Below are positions 7,598 to 16,480 of a stretch of DNA of 64,000 bases, in pieces. The stretch covers positions 106,805 through 170,804 of the forward strand of contig JAEXRW010000036.1 in the NCBI GenBank assembly GCA_023454175.1, given 5' to 3'. Positions within the stretch are counted from its first letter, which is position 1. Every line of letters starts with the position of its first letter. The position numbers and the translations under genes are program-made. This stretch comes from Bacillota bacterium (GTDB lineage: Bacteria; Bacillota; Clostridia; Christensenellales; JAEXRW01). The notes under the pieces are model-generated. The model was not told the DNA's origin. It was given only the letters and a program-made list of their open reading frames with translations, and searched no databases.

Positions 7598-8453
7598 TTC
7601 CCATCCCCTCCATCCTGCATTGGTGTCCGCGCGCCGCAGCGGCGCGTTGGGTACTTTCCTTTTCCATCGCGCCGTACATCGCCGAGCGCCGCATGGCCTC
7701 GTCGAAGTCCACCTCGTGCCCGTCGAAATCCGGCCCGTCCACGCAGGCAAATTTGGTCTTCCCGCCCACGGTGACGCGGCACCCGCCGCACATCCCCGTT
7801 CCGTCCACCATCACCGGGTTCATGCTCACGATGGTCTTGATGCCATAGGGGCGTGTCACGTTGGCTACGGCCTTCATCATCACGAGCGGGCCGATGGCGA
7901 TCACCAGGTCATACGTGTTGCCACTATCCAGCAGCTGTTTCAGGATGTCGGAGACAAATCCCTTCGTGCCGTTGCTCCCGTCGTCCGTCGTCACGAATAG
8001 CTGGGAGGAACACTTTTTCAGTTCATCCTCCAGCAGTATCAGTTCCTTGTTGCGGAAGCCGATGATGGTCGTGACCTCCGCGCCTTTCTCATGCAGCGCC
8101 TTGGCCTGCGGGTAGGCGATGGCCGTTCCCAGCCCGCCGCCGATCACGACTGCTTTTTTGTATCCATCCAGGTGGCTCGGCGTGCCCAGCGGCCCCACGA
8201 AGTCCTGCAGCGCGTCCCCTGCGCCCAGCGCGCCCAGCTGTGCGGTGGTCTTGCCCACCTCCTGGAAGATGATCGTCACCGTCCCCTTTTCCTTGTCGGT
8301 GTCCGCGATGGTCAGCGGGATCCTTTCGCCGTCCTCGTCGATGCGCAGGATGATGAATTGTCCCGGCAGCGCGCGCCGCACCACGTGGGGCGCCTCCACC
8401 ACCATCTTTTTCACCTGGGGGTTCAGTACGGTTTTTTCGCGTATTTTGTACAT
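7590..8453 (-). CDS. NfnA/SudB-like ferredoxin-NADP reductase subunit
   Basis: This 287-residue protein resembles dihydroorotate dehydrogenase electron-transfer subunits: an FAD domain with RRALPGQFIILRIDEDGERIPLTI, an NAD-binding segment (VVIGGGLGTAIAYPQAKAL), and a C-terminal 2Fe-2S-type cysteine set DGTGMCGGCRVTVGG...FACVDGP. This layout is that of NfnA, the partner of NfnB encoded immediately downstream. The ATG at 8453 has GGGGAGAG 4 bp upstream; earlier in-frame codons look non-coding. The pair may balance NADPH and NADH for the sugar-phosphate locus next door, but it is transcribed from its own region. Confidence 0.87.
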   Translation of the reverse strand: MYKIREKTVLNPQVKKMVVEAPHVVRRALPGQFIILRIDEDGERIPLTIADTDKEKGTVTIIFQEVGKTTAQLGALGAGDALQDFVGPLGTPSHLDGYKKAVVIGGGLGTAIAYPQAKALHEKGAEVTTIIGFRNKELILLEDELKKCSSQLFVTTDDGSNGTKGFVSDILKQLLDSGNTYDLVIAIGPLVMMKAVANVTRPYGIKTIVSMNPVMVDGTGMCGGCRVTVGGKTKFACVDGPDFDGHEVDFDEAMRRSAMYGAMEKESTQRAAAARGHQCRMEGMGNA

Positions 8454-8908
8454 GGTTCTCTCCCCTGTTTTGCCCCTCGCTCCAGTATGGAGCGGTTTTA
8501 TCGTTGTAAGTTGTAATAGGATAAATCGGGGCATTTTCAATTTAATATTGTAGCACATGGCCGGCGCACATTGCCATATGTTCTTTCATGCGCGCGCTTC
8601 CATGCCCTCCCTGTTTGATCCCATTTCTGCATGGGATTTCTGCCTCACTTCCCGTGAGATCTGCAGATGCCGCGGCAGATACCTGCTGTGCTGTGTTTTG
8701 TGCGGCAGGCTCCATGCGTAAATATTCCCTGCTGGAAGGCGCGGATTTTGCGCTTTCACAGTTTGACACCACGTTAGGCGTTCATTATAATAATGATGAA
8801 ATATACAAGGGATCGTTTTGCAAACAATATAAGAATATATATTTTTAATATGCTGATTTTGCATCGTTCGTTGCGTATTTCTTGCCGGTTTTCCATAGGA
8901 TGAGGCGC
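8454..8908. other. Gene-free region upstream of nfnAB-like and sugar transferase genes
   Basis: This is a divergent intergenic region. I see no supportable gene. Short open frames lack ribosome sites and family features. It must hold the promoters of both flanking units; no clear consensus promoter is assigned. Confidence 0.5.
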
Positions 8909-9595
8909 ATGAATGACATGGGCCCGGGAGGAGATCTTATTTCCACGCAGCAAAAGGCCCTGAAAAAGGGCGCTCAGGCAGTCCAGCCTATGAAGCTTGG
9001 TCTATACGCACGGCTTTTTAAACGGTTCGTGGATATTTCTGTCTCCACCGTCTTTCTTCTCATATTCGCGGTCATGTTCATCTTCCTCGCCCTCGCCATC
9101 GTCATCGATACGAAAGGCCCCGTGATCTATACCCAGGTCCGTATCGGCAGGCGCCGCAGGCCTTTCAAGGTCTACAAGCTCCGCACCATGATTGAAGGCG
9201 CCCATGCCCTCGCAGCGGTCCCACCCGCCAATGGCAGCCCGTTTGTTCAGCGTGAAAACGACCCCCGCGTCACGCGTGTGGGCAGGTTCCTGAGGCGTTT
9301 CAGCATCGATGAATTTCCGCAGTTCATCAACGTGCTGAAGGGTGACATGAGCGTCATCGGCCCGCGCCCCTTCATCCCGGAGGAGGCCCAGGTCATCGGC
9401 GAGGAATACCACGCCCGCTACTCCGTGCGTCCGGGCCTCACCGGTTACGCCCAGATCAACGGCCGCAATGACCTCACGCTGGAAGAGCGCATGGCCTACG
9501 ATCTGTACTATGTGGAGCACCTCTCGGCGTCGCTGGACGTGGAGATCCTGCTGAAAAGCGTTTTTGTCGTGCTCAGGCGGGACGGAGCATACTGA
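8909..9595 (+). CDS. Bacterial sugar transferase (undecaprenyl-phosphate sugar phosphotransferase)
   Basis: This 228-residue protein has one long membrane segment (about residues 40-65) followed by the catalytic block of the WcaJ/RfbP/PglC group: GPVIYTQVRIGRRRRPFKVYKLRTM, DPRVTRVGRFLRRFSIDEFPQ, and the signature LKGDMSVIGPRPF. Such enzymes attach the first sugar phosphate to undecaprenyl phosphate for exopolysaccharide or capsule synthesis. The start is uncertain among ATGs at 8900, 8909 and 8918; 8909 has GAGG just upstream. No polymerase, flippase or other glycosyltransferase is adjacent; two GT2 enzymes lie 7 kb away. Confidence 0.9.
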   Translation: MNDMGPGGDLISTQQKALKKGAQAVQPMKLGLYARLFKRFVDISVSTVFLLIFAVMFIFLALAIVIDTKGPVIYTQVRIGRRRRPFKVYKLRTMIEGAHALAAVPPANGSPFVQRENDPRVTRVGRFLRRFSIDEFPQFINVLKGDMSVIGPRPFIPEEAQVIGEEYHARYSVRPGLTGYAQINGRNDLTLEERMAYDLYYVEHLSASLDVEILLKSVFVVLRRDGAY

Positions 9596-9682
9596 AAAAC
9601 GTAAACATTTTGGTAATATTTGTTGGGTGGTATATTTTTTTTACCCTTTTTTAAACAATACATCTGTAGAAGGAGCGATCAC

Positions 9683-10753
9683 ATGAAAACAACCCGGCAT
9701 GCGGCTGCATGCATGCTCATCCTGGCCCTGGCCTTCGTCTTCACGGCCTGCGGGCCGGCACCGGCGCCCTCAGCGTCTGCTGCACCCACTCTCACGCCCG
9801 CACAAACGGCGGCAGGTACGCCATCGGCCACGCCCACCCCTGCCGAGCCCACCCTGGACCCCGCGCTGGTCTCCCCCACCACGGGTCTTCAGTACAGCGG
9901 GCAGTACCGTCCCGTCGCCGTGATTTATAATAACCATAAGGATTGCTGGCCCCAGACGGGCCTGTCCTCCGCCGACGTCGTCTATGAGTTCACCGTGGAG
10001 GGCGGCGTTACCCGTTTCATGGCCGTATTCAATGATCACCTGCCCGAAAAGGCGGGCTCCGTGCGCTCGTCCCGCGTTTCCTCGTGTGACTTGTGGCAGG
10101 AGTGGCAGTGTATCTATTGCCATTGGGGCGGGGAGGGCGACATGAGCGGTCCGAACAGTGTGGCCCAGACCTTTAAAACGACGGGCATACAGATCCGTGT
10201 CGACGGGCTCGTCGATACGACCTATATGTTCCGGGATGCTTCCAATCATCCCCCGCACAACGGCTTTGTTAACGTGGCAAAAGCCGCAGAGCTGTATGAA
10301 AAGAAAAATTACACGCCTCCGGTCCATACCTTTGCATTTGATCCGCAAGCCGCTCTTTCGGCATGGCAGCCCATTTCCACCCTGTCCATCCCCTATGGCT
10401 ACCCCGTGAATTACCAGTGGGATGCGGCGTCGGGTTCCTTCCTGCGCTTTTCGAATAAAAAGCCCACGGTGGATAAGGATACAGGCAGTCAGATCGGCGT
10501 CAAAAACCTCATCGTCATGTTCATGCCCCACCGCACCCTGCCCACTGCCGAGCACCACGTGGTCATCGATAATGTCGGCAGCGGCAAGGCGATCTTCTGC
10601 CGGGACGGCAAATATATCGAAGGCACCTGGGAAAAGCAGACCAAGCAGTCCCCCGCCGTGTACAAGGATAAAAACGGCGATCCGGTCACCTTCACCCCCG
10701 GAAATACCTGGATCAGCGTCGTGAAGACCGGTTTCGGTGTGGCGGTCGAATAG
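9683..10753 (+). CDS. DUF3048 (YerB-like) lipoprotein 1
   Basis: This 356-residue protein has a lipoprotein signal peptide ending in FVFTACG, a Pro/Ala/Thr-rich linker of about 45 residues, then a DUF3048 core with SPTTGL, RPVAVIYNNHKDCWPQTGLSSADVVYEF, SVRSSRVSS, HWGGEGDMSG and a C-terminal PGNTWISVVKTG. GAAGGAG lies 7 bp before the ATG at 9683. Family function is unknown; it is exported and membrane-anchored. It is the first of three tandem paralogues and is followed by its own terminator, so each copy may be a separate unit. At the first DUF3048 motif it has IYNN where the other two have MVNN, making it the most diverged of the three. Confidence 0.9.
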   Translation: MKTTRHAAACMLILALAFVFTACGPAPAPSASAAPTLTPAQTAAGTPSATPTPAEPTLDPALVSPTTGLQYSGQYRPVAVIYNNHKDCWPQTGLSSADVVYEFTVEGGVTRFMAVFNDHLPEKAGSVRSSRVSSCDLWQEWQCIYCHWGGEGDMSGPNSVAQTFKTTGIQIRVDGLVDTTYMFRDASNHPPHNGFVNVAKAAELYEKKNYTPPVHTFAFDPQAALSAWQPISTLSIPYGYPVNYQWDAASGSFLRFSNKKPTVDKDTGSQIGVKNLIVMFMPHRTLPTAEHHVVIDNVGSGKAIFCRDGKYIEGTWEKQTKQSPAVYKDKNGDPVTFTPGNTWISVVKTGFGVAVE

Positions 10754-10773
10754 ATGTGATGTTGCGCGATGAA

Positions 10774-10802
10774 TGCCTCCGGCTTCCCGGGGGCATTTTT
10801 CT
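10774..10802 (+). terminator. Terminator after DUF3048 gene 1
   Basis: The stem TGCCTCCGG/CCGGGGGCA with a 4-base loop is followed by TTTTTCT. Confidence 0.8.
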
Positions 10803-10954
10803 ATAAACCGTGTGGGGGTCCGGGTGGGTTTTATGCAGCCCAGGCTGCCCCCATGCGTATTCCATGTTGATGTTCTTCTCAATTAATGGTAATGTATAAA
10901 CGGTATCTTTCGCATCATTCCAAAATGAATCAAGCTTGAAAAGGAGCACTACCC

Positions 10955-12052
10955 ATGAAAAATAACCGGCCTGTATTGGTGCGCGCATGTCTGTGCCTGC
11001 TCATCCTCGCCATGGTGTTCGTCTTCTCCGCCTGTGATACGCCGGCCGCGGCCTCGGTTGAGCCTTCCCCATCGGCCGCTGCCACGCCTGCCGTCACCGC
11101 CACACCCACCGCCACCGCCACGGTCACGCCTGAACCCACACCCTCAGCCACCGCGGATTCTACGATCTCCCCCCTCACAGGGCTGAAATACAGCGGCAAA
11201 TACCAGCCCGTCGCCGTCATGGTAAATAACAACAAGGACTGCTGGCCACAGACCGGCCTGCAGGCAGCCGACGTGGTGTATGAGATCATCGTGGAGGGAG
11301 GCATCACCCGCTTCCTGGCGATTTACAATGACACCCTTCCCGAAGAGGTCGGTTCGGTCCGCTCCGCGCGCGTTTCCGCCGTTGACATGTGGCAGGAATG
11401 GCAGTGCATTTATATCCATTGGGGCGGGGAAGGGGATATGCGGGGCAAGGAGCACGTCGTGCTGAATAGTTTCAAAACGGCCAATATCCAGATCCGCGTG
11501 GATGGCATGGATAAAAACCCCTATACGTTCCGTGCGAAAAAGGGCTATGCTCCCAACAACAGCCGCGCCAATATAGCCAAGGTCGTGGAACTGTACGAAA
11601 AGAAGAAATACACGCCGCCGGTCCATACCACCGTTTTTGACCCGCAGGCTGATCTTTCGGCATGGAAGCCCATGTCCACCCTGTCCGTCCCCTACGGTTA
11701 CCCGGTGAAGTACCAGTGGGATGCCGCCACGGCGTCCTACCTCCGCTTTGCGAATAAAAAGCCCACGGTGGACGCGGCCACGGACAAACAGGTCTCTGTG
11801 AAAAACCTCATCGTAATGTTCATGCCCCACAGGACGCTGAAGGACAATGAGCATCATGTGGTCCTCGATAATGTCGGCACCGGCAAGGCGATTTTCTGCC
11901 GGGACGGCAAATACATCGAGGGCACCTGGGAAAAGGCCACCAAACAATCCCCCGCCGTGTACAAGGATAAAAAAGGGAATCCCATCGTCTTCACCCCGGG
12001 TAATACCTGGATCAGCGTCGTGAAAACGGGCTTCAAGGTGACTGTAAAGTAA
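10955..12052 (+). CDS. DUF3048 (YerB-like) lipoprotein 2
   Basis: This 365-residue paralogue of the flanking genes has a lipobox VFSACD near residue 27 and a long Ala/Thr/Pro linker to about residue 70. The core then repeats the family blocks: PLTGL, QPVAVMVNNNKDCWPQTG, VVYEIIVEGGITRF, SVRSARVSA, HWGGEGDM and PGNTWISVVKTG. AAAAGGAG lies 9 bp before the ATG. It is closely similar to the third copy over most of its length, which implies recent duplication or gene conversion. Each copy has its own leader and terminator, so expression could differ between copies. Confidence 0.9.
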   Translation: MKNNRPVLVRACLCLLILAMVFVFSACDTPAAASVEPSPSAAATPAVTATPTATATVTPEPTPSATADSTISPLTGLKYSGKYQPVAVMVNNNKDCWPQTGLQAADVVYEIIVEGGITRFLAIYNDTLPEEVGSVRSARVSAVDMWQEWQCIYIHWGGEGDMRGKEHVVLNSFKTANIQIRVDGMDKNPYTFRAKKGYAPNNSRANIAKVVELYEKKKYTPPVHTTVFDPQADLSAWKPMSTLSVPYGYPVKYQWDAATASYLRFANKKPTVDAATDKQVSVKNLIVMFMPHRTLKDNEHHVVLDNVGTGKAIFCRDGKYIEGTWEKATKQSPAVYKDKKGNPIVFTPGNTWISVVKTGFKVTVK

Positions 12053-12072
12053 GTTAATACACGTACGGTATG

Positions 12073-12108
12073 AAAAAAAGGAGCCTGCAAACTGCAGTCT
12101 CCTTTTTT
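12073..12108 (+). terminator. Terminator after DUF3048 gene 2
   Basis: AAAAAAAGGAG...CTCCTTTTTT arms enclose a secondary CTGCA/TGCAG hairpin; the run of T completes a rho-independent terminator, probably usable in both directions. Confidence 0.8.
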
Positions 12109-12144
12109 GTACGGCATTTTATGGTATTTATGGCTTTGAACCAT

Positions 12145-12180
12145 TGAATTTTTCCATGGAAAATAGTAGTGTAGTATGCG
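12145..12180 (+). promoter_or_regulatory. Possible promoter with 14-bp palindrome before DUF3048 gene 3
   Basis: TTGAAT (12145-12150) precedes a TAGTGT-like -10 by 17 bp. The spacer holds the perfect palindrome TTTTCCATGGAAAA (12150-12163), a candidate operator. The -10 match is weak. Confidence 0.35.
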
Positions 12181-12214
12181 AACTAAATCCAACCTGGAAA
12201 AGGAGCGTCACCCA

Positions 12215-13282
12215 ATGAAGAGAATCCGTTTTGCGGCATGCTTTTTTATTCTCGCTGCCGTATTCCTCTTTTCCGCCTGCGGGCAGCCCGCGCCGGCTGC
12301 AGCGGTGGATCCTACCCCCGCTGCAACGGTTGCCAGCCCTCCAGATACAGCCACACCCGTGCCGGTAGCGTCCCCGTCCGCCCCGCCATCCAATATATCC
12401 CCCACCACGGGGCTCGTTTATAGCGGCAAATACCAGCCCGTAGCCGTCATGGTGAATAACTACAGGGACTGCTGGCCCCAGACCGGCCTGCAGGCAGCGG
12501 ATGTGGTCTATGAGTTTACCATTGAAAAAGGCATCACCCGTTTCATGGCCATATATAATGATAACCTCCCCGAAGAAGTCGGTTCGGTGCGTTCCTCGCG
12601 CGTCGCCTCCGTTGATCTGTGGCAGGAGTGGCAGTGCATCTACTGCCATTGGGGCGGGGAGGGGGATATGCAGGGTACGGAGCATGTCGTGCTGGGCGGT
12701 TTCAAAACGGCCGGCATCCGCATACGTGTCGATGGGACGGATAAAACCCCCTATATGTTCCGCACGAAGTATGGTTATGCGCCCATCAACAGCCGTTGTA
12801 ATGTGAAAAAGGCCGCGGAGCTGTATGAAAAAGAGAATTACCAGCCTCCCGTCCACCGGTTTGATTTTGACCCTGCTGCGGCGCTGGCCGGATGGCAGCC
12901 CGTATCCACCCTGTCCATCCCCTATGGCTACAAGGTGAAATACCAGTGGAATGCGGCTTCGGGTTCCTTCCTCCGTTTCTGCAAGGGCAGGGCAGCCAAA
13001 GACAAGGCCACGGGGAAGCAGGTCGCCGTCAAAAACCTGGTCGTGATGTTCATGCCCCACCGTACGCTGAAGGACCGTGAGCACCATGTGGTCCTGGATA
13101 ATGTCGGCACCGGGAAGGCGCTCTTCTTCCGGGACGGCAAATACATCGAGGGCACCTGGGAAAAGGCCACCAAGCAGTCCCCCGCCGTATACAAGGACAA
13201 GGATGGCAACCCCATCGTCTTCACCCCCGGCAATACCTGGATCAGTGTCGTGAAAACCGGCTTCAAGGTGAGCGTCAAGTAA
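12215..13282 (+). CDS. DUF3048 (YerB-like) lipoprotein 3
   Basis: This 355-residue third copy has lipobox LFSACG near residue 22, an Ala/Pro/Val-rich linker, and the same core: SPTTGL, QPVAVMVNNYRDCWPQTG, SVRSSRVAS, HWGGEGDMQG, KNLVVMFMPHRTLKDREHHVV and PGNTWISVVKTG. The ATG at 12215 has AAAAGGAG 9 bp upstream; an earlier in-frame ATG at 12176 lacks a ribosome site and would spoil the signal peptide. The conserved Cys, Trp and His residues of the core are kept in all three copies, so none looks degenerate. Function unknown. Confidence 0.9.
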   Translation: MKRIRFAACFFILAAVFLFSACGQPAPAAAVDPTPAATVASPPDTATPVPVASPSAPPSNISPTTGLVYSGKYQPVAVMVNNYRDCWPQTGLQAADVVYEFTIEKGITRFMAIYNDNLPEEVGSVRSSRVASVDLWQEWQCIYCHWGGEGDMQGTEHVVLGGFKTAGIRIRVDGTDKTPYMFRTKYGYAPINSRCNVKKAAELYEKENYQPPVHRFDFDPAAALAGWQPVSTLSIPYGYKVKYQWNAASGSFLRFCKGRAAKDKATGKQVAVKNLVVMFMPHRTLKDREHHVVLDNVGTGKALFFRDGKYIEGTWEKATKQSPAVYKDKDGNPIVFTPGNTWISVVKTGFKVSVK

Positions 13283-13309
13283 ACCTGGGTTCCACAGTAT
13301 AGCAAAGTC

Positions 13310-13345
13310 AAACAGGAGTCTGCTGTATCAGGCTCCTGTTTTGTT
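13310..13345 (+). terminator. Terminator after DUF3048 gene 3
   Basis: AACAGGAG/CTCCTGTT arms with an internal loop are followed by a TTTG tail. Confidence 0.75.
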
Positions 13346-13466
13346 CAAACCGCTTGGTCACTTTGTACGATTGAGGGTCACGGTAAGGTTTCTGTATTCC
13401 AGACAAAACATCTTCCAGCGCTTTATCTTGATCGCAATATAAAGATAGCCATGCCGTCTTCCACAA

Positions 13467-13530
13467 GCCCCCCTTGTCAAAGGGGGGTGTCAGGCGAAAG
13501 CGGCTTGGGGTCGCAGCCTGACGGGGGGAT
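13467..13530. repeat. Double-hairpin intergenic repeat
   Basis: CCCCCCTT/AAGGGGGG and then GTCAGGC/GCCTGAC form two successive hairpins. A related hairpin pair lies at 31730-31785 (CTCCCTT/AAAGGGAG, then CTGACGGAGGG). This resembles short repeats widespread in gut Clostridia. No gene is seen elsewhere in 13346-13603. Confidence 0.55.
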
Positions 13531-13603
13531 TATCTGACCGATTTGCCCGGGCCCGGCTGCATTCACAGCATCAATTTTTTCGTAGCTAAACAGTCCGTTG
13601 TTC

Positions 13604-13636
13604 AAAAAAAGAACGGCTCTCCGCCGTTCTTTTTCC
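13604..13636 (-). terminator. Bidirectional-looking terminator of the sugar isomerase gene
   Basis: AAGAACGGC/GCCGTTCTT with a 4-base loop, with T runs on both strands, lies 18 bp after the stop codon of the minus-strand gene at 13654. Confidence 0.85.
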
Positions 13637-13653
13637 TTTATTCTCGATAAGAC

Positions 13654-14502
13654 TTATTGGATTCCGCAAGACCTCAGGAATGCCACGCTCTGTTTCAATA
13701 CCTCTGTGGAGCCTGCGACCTCCAGCGTGGAGGCGTGGATCTCCTTGCGGTCTTTCAGCACTTCGCACACGCCCTTGATGTCGATCACGCCCGTGCCCAC
13801 CGGGATGGTGGAGAATCCGCATCCAAATTGCTTGCCGCGCCGCGCCACCCATTCCTGGCCCAGGTCCTTCCAGTGGATGTGGTAGATCTTGTCCTTGAAA
13901 GCCTTCGCCATCTCCACCGGGTCCGTGCCGCCCAGCCAGGAGTTGCCCGTGTCCATGTTCACGCCCAGGGATTTGGGGTTGTCCAGCAGGTTTATCACGT
14001 CCTGGATGCCCTTGATGGTGTCGGTGACCGGGCCGTGCGGCTCCAGCAGGATGTTCACGCCGTAGTCCGCCGCCATCCGGCAGGGCACATAGAGTTTCTC
14101 CGCTATCGTGAATATGCGCTGTTCATAGGTGAGTTTTTTCGCCCATTCCGAGTGCGGTTCGTTTTCCGTTGTGACGCAGTCCCGTATGCCGATGGCCGCC
14201 GCGAATTTTACGCCCTTCATGATGGCCGATGTCTGGAAGGTTCCCGGATTGCTCGGCTCCAGCAGCGCGCCGTGTACGCATACCGTACTGGGTGTGATCC
14301 CGTATTTTGCGAAGAGCCGTTTGGTTTCGAAAGGATCGTCGTCCACGCTTACCGTCGCCGCCAGGTTGGCCGAACCGAACATGCTCCCGCCTTCATGCAC
14401 GTCCGTGATGTCGGCACAGTCAAATCCGGCTTCCTTTGCCAGCTGCAGCTGCCGTTCCATGTTGGTATAGGGCTCCAGGGCCAGAAATACGCCGATGTTC
14501 AT
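13654..14502 (-). CDS. Sugar phosphate isomerase/epimerase-like TIM-barrel protein
   Basis: This 282-residue protein belongs to the AP-endonuclease-2/IolE-like xylose-isomerase superfamily. Supporting segments are MNIGVFLALEPY at beta-1, GFDCADITD, ILLEPHGPV (metal-ligand Glu), LGVNMDTGNSW (metal-ligand Asp) and IYHIHWKDLG (His). Members isomerise or epimerise sugars or dehydrate inosose; the substrate is unknown here. AGGAGGT lies 5 bp before the ATG. It has no transporter or kinase neighbours; a possible small Cys-rich gene is directly upstream on the same strand. Confidence 0.85.
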   Translation of the reverse strand: MNIGVFLALEPYTNMERQLQLAKEAGFDCADITDVHEGGSMFGSANLAATVSVDDDPFETKRLFAKYGITPSTVCVHGALLEPSNPGTFQTSAIMKGVKFAAAIGIRDCVTTENEPHSEWAKKLTYEQRIFTIAEKLYVPCRMAADYGVNILLEPHGPVTDTIKGIQDVINLLDNPKSLGVNMDTGNSWLGGTDPVEMAKAFKDKIYHIHWKDLGQEWVARRGKQFGCGFSTIPVGTGVIDIKGVCEVLKDRKEIHASTLEVAGSTEVLKQSVAFLRSCGIQ

Positions 14503-14514
14503 ACTGGTACCTCC

Positions 14515-14700
14515 TTAAGATTTCGTACTGTTGTTCAGATATATACAATGCGTACCGCAATGCATACAGTTTTTCCGGCAGTCGAACACGGCCGTGTCCC
14601 CTTCGGGTCGAACGGTCTCGCCTGCGTCCTTATTCTCGGCAGCCTCATCGCAAATCATGTGTTCTTCCGGGGAAGGTATGGTCTTGTCGTCGGCAGCCAT
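14515..14700 (-). CDS. Possible small Cys-rich protein upstream of the isomerase gene
   Basis: This is a 61-codon frame with a GAGGA site 8 bp before its ATG, ending 12 bp before the isomerase start. The translation is hydrophilic and ends with CRKNCMHCGTHC, four cysteines that could bind metal or a cluster. No family is recognised. The base composition does not settle whether it is real; the ribosome site and tight spacing are the only support. It could be a leader of the isomerase gene. Confidence 0.4.
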   Translation of the reverse strand: MAADDKTIPSPEEHMICDEAAENKDAGETVRPEGDTAVFDCRKNCMHCGTHCIYLNNSTKS

Positions 14701-14937
14701 CAACGAAGTCCTCAAATTGATTTATACGTATAAATGATTGTGCAGAATGTGCGTGGATATGCCTGCCTTTATTATCTCATTTTCATTTGCTTTATACAAG
14801 ATTGAATATGGTCATGGATACGGCTTGGGTGGATTTCCCTTCCCCCTGGCCCGTGCGAACCTCCGTGCCCTATGTCCCGGAAAATACGGTGCAGCGCTGT
14901 GCCGCATGAGTCATAGGCCGCACATCCAGGCATGGTA

Positions 14938-15006
14938 AACCCAACGGGCAAAACTGTGGGCTCGCCCGCCGCGTTCATGCAGATATCGTATGTGCCGGTT
15001 GGGTTA
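14938..15006 (-). terminator. Hairpin overlapping the stop of the Asp23-family gene
   Basis: AACCCAACGGGC (14938-14949) pairs with GCCGGTTGGGTT (14994-15005) across a loop of about 44 bases; the right arm includes the stop codon. No T run follows, so termination is only a possibility. No gene is seen in 14716-14937. Confidence 0.35.
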
Positions 15007-15378
15007 CTCCTTGTCCGGGCCTTCGTCCTTGTTCACGCGGATACCCTGCACATGGATGTTCACGGACTTCACCTTGTACCCCGTCATCTTCTCCACGTCA
15101 TTTTTCACCACGTCCTGGATCTTCCCGCATACTTCGGGGATGTCCACGCCGTACTCCGCGATGACCAGCAGGTTCACGGTCACTTCGCCCCCTGCTACAT
15201 CCACCTTCACACCCTTGGCAAAGTTCTTCTTCCCCAGGAATTCCGCGATTCCGCCCACGATACCCCCGCTCATCCCCGCGGTGCCCTGGATGCTCACGGC
15301 CGCCAATCCTGCGATGGTCGCCACCACTTCCTCCGCGAATGTGATCGCGCCCTTGCCGTTCATGTTCTCTTCCGACAT
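15004..15378 (-). CDS. Asp23/Gls24 family envelope stress protein
   Basis: This 124-residue protein has the Asp23 pattern: ITFAEEVVATIAGLAAVSIQGTAGM at the start of the fold, VDVAGGEVTVNLLVIAEYGVDIPEV in the middle, and a VKSVNIHVQGIRV end. Asp23 proteins associate with the membrane and respond to cell-envelope stress in Firmicutes. AAAGGGGGCG lies before the ATG. It is a lone gene here, without the AmaP or DAK-type genes that often accompany Asp23. The product is small, soluble and acidic-tailed. A hairpin includes its stop codon. Confidence 0.9.
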   Translation of the reverse strand: MSEENMNGKGAITFAEEVVATIAGLAAVSIQGTAGMSGGIVGGIAEFLGKKNFAKGVKVDVAGGEVTVNLLVIAEYGVDIPEVCGKIQDVVKNDVEKMTGYKVKSVNIHVQGIRVNKDEGPDKE

Positions 15379-15632
15379 GTTTCAACGCCCCCTTTTACAA
15401 CGAAATGAGAAATGCCCTTCTTCAGCCTGGATATCTGTTATACATTATATACCCCGGATATATGGATTATATCATTTTCTTATGATGTCGCCTGAAGAGA
15501 CCCTTGTGATTCAAAATCGATTCTTATGTTATCAATGGTACGCGCACGTATGTAATGGGGCTGTCACAGTTTTGTACCGGTAATAGGCCATACCTTCTAG
15601 GCGTACTAATAAACCCCCTAGGGGCTTACAGC

Positions 15633-15664
15633 ATTCTCAATTTTCAATTCTCAATTCTCAATTA
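15633..15664. repeat. 7-bp-period array at the 3' end of the binding-protein gene
   Basis: This array of TTCTCAA/TTTTCAA units with a 7-bp step is immediately contiguous with the TAA stop of the minus-strand gene. The rest of 15379-15632 has no gene. Confidence 0.75.
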
Positions 15665-16480
15665 TTTTTTCACTGCCGTATCTTCCAGTCCCCACTGCTG
15701 GATCAGGTTTTTTATCATCCCTTTTTTCTGCATGTCGTCGACCACAGCGTTGGCCAGGTTCAGCATGTCCTTGTTCCCCAGCTTGCATGCGATGCAGTAG
15801 TCCAGTTTCCCGATACGCTCCTCCAGCATGACTGTGTTCTTGTCTGCCACTTTCCGTAGCGCCGTCCATTTGGCGCACAGTACGTCGATGTCCCCCTTGA
15901 GCAGTTCGTTCCGTGCTTCATCGTATGAGCCGCACGGTACGGCGGAGATGTTCATGTTGTATTTCACGGCCTCCGCCTTGATGATGATGTCCGCCCCGCT
16001 CCCCGCGATATAGCCGATGCGTTTCCCCTCCATCTGGCCAAATAGCGCCAATGGGGTCCCCACCTTCACTAGCATCGCCAGGTGGTCGGTATAATAGGGT
16101 TTGGATAGCTCGTATTTTGTCTTTCGCGTATCGGTGGATTGGAATCCCGCGATGATCATATCCACGGCGCCCGTATCCAGCTTCGGCCCCGTCACCTTGG
16201 CGTCCATGTTAAAAAAGTCCACCTGCTTGCTGCCTCCGTACACCTGCTCGGCGATATAACGGGCGATCTCGGGTTCCATACCCGTGAGGTTTCCAGCCTT
16301 GTCCGCCTGGCACAGCCCCTGCAGCTCAGCGGAAACGGCCACGCGGATGGCGCCCTTGTCCTGCAGCTTTTTGACGGCAGGGAGTTTTCCGATATCCACC
16401 TTGCCGCACCCGGTCAATACAATTATCGCGCATAGCAATAAGCTCAATAAGGATAGTGCTGCGCGCGCGCGCTTGTTCAT
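15662..16480 (-). CDS. Amino-acid-type ABC substrate-binding lipoprotein
   Basis: This 272-residue protein has a signal peptide with lipobox VLTGCG near residue 25 and a family-3 solute-binding fold: GAIRVAVSAELQGLC, MEPEIARYIAEQVYGG, VDMIIAGFQSTDTRK (the arginine that usually contacts the ligand carboxylate follows the Thr/Asp), KRIGYIAGSGA and QWGLEDTAVKK. It probably binds an amino acid or related compound outside the membrane. No permease or ATPase gene is adjacent, so it is an orphan binding protein. The stop codon joins a 7-bp repeat array. Confidence 0.87.
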   Translation of the reverse strand: MNKRARAALSLLSLLLCAIIVLTGCGKVDIGKLPAVKKLQDKGAIRVAVSAELQGLCQADKAGNLTGMEPEIARYIAEQVYGGSKQVDFFNMDAKVTGPKLDTGAVDMIIAGFQSTDTRKTKYELSKPYYTDHLAMLVKVGTPLALFGQMEGKRIGYIAGSGADIIIKAEAVKYNMNISAVPCGSYDEARNELLKGDIDVLCAKWTALRKVADKNTVMLEERIGKLDYCIACKLGNKDMLNLANAVVDDMQKKGMIKNLIQQWGLEDTAVKK

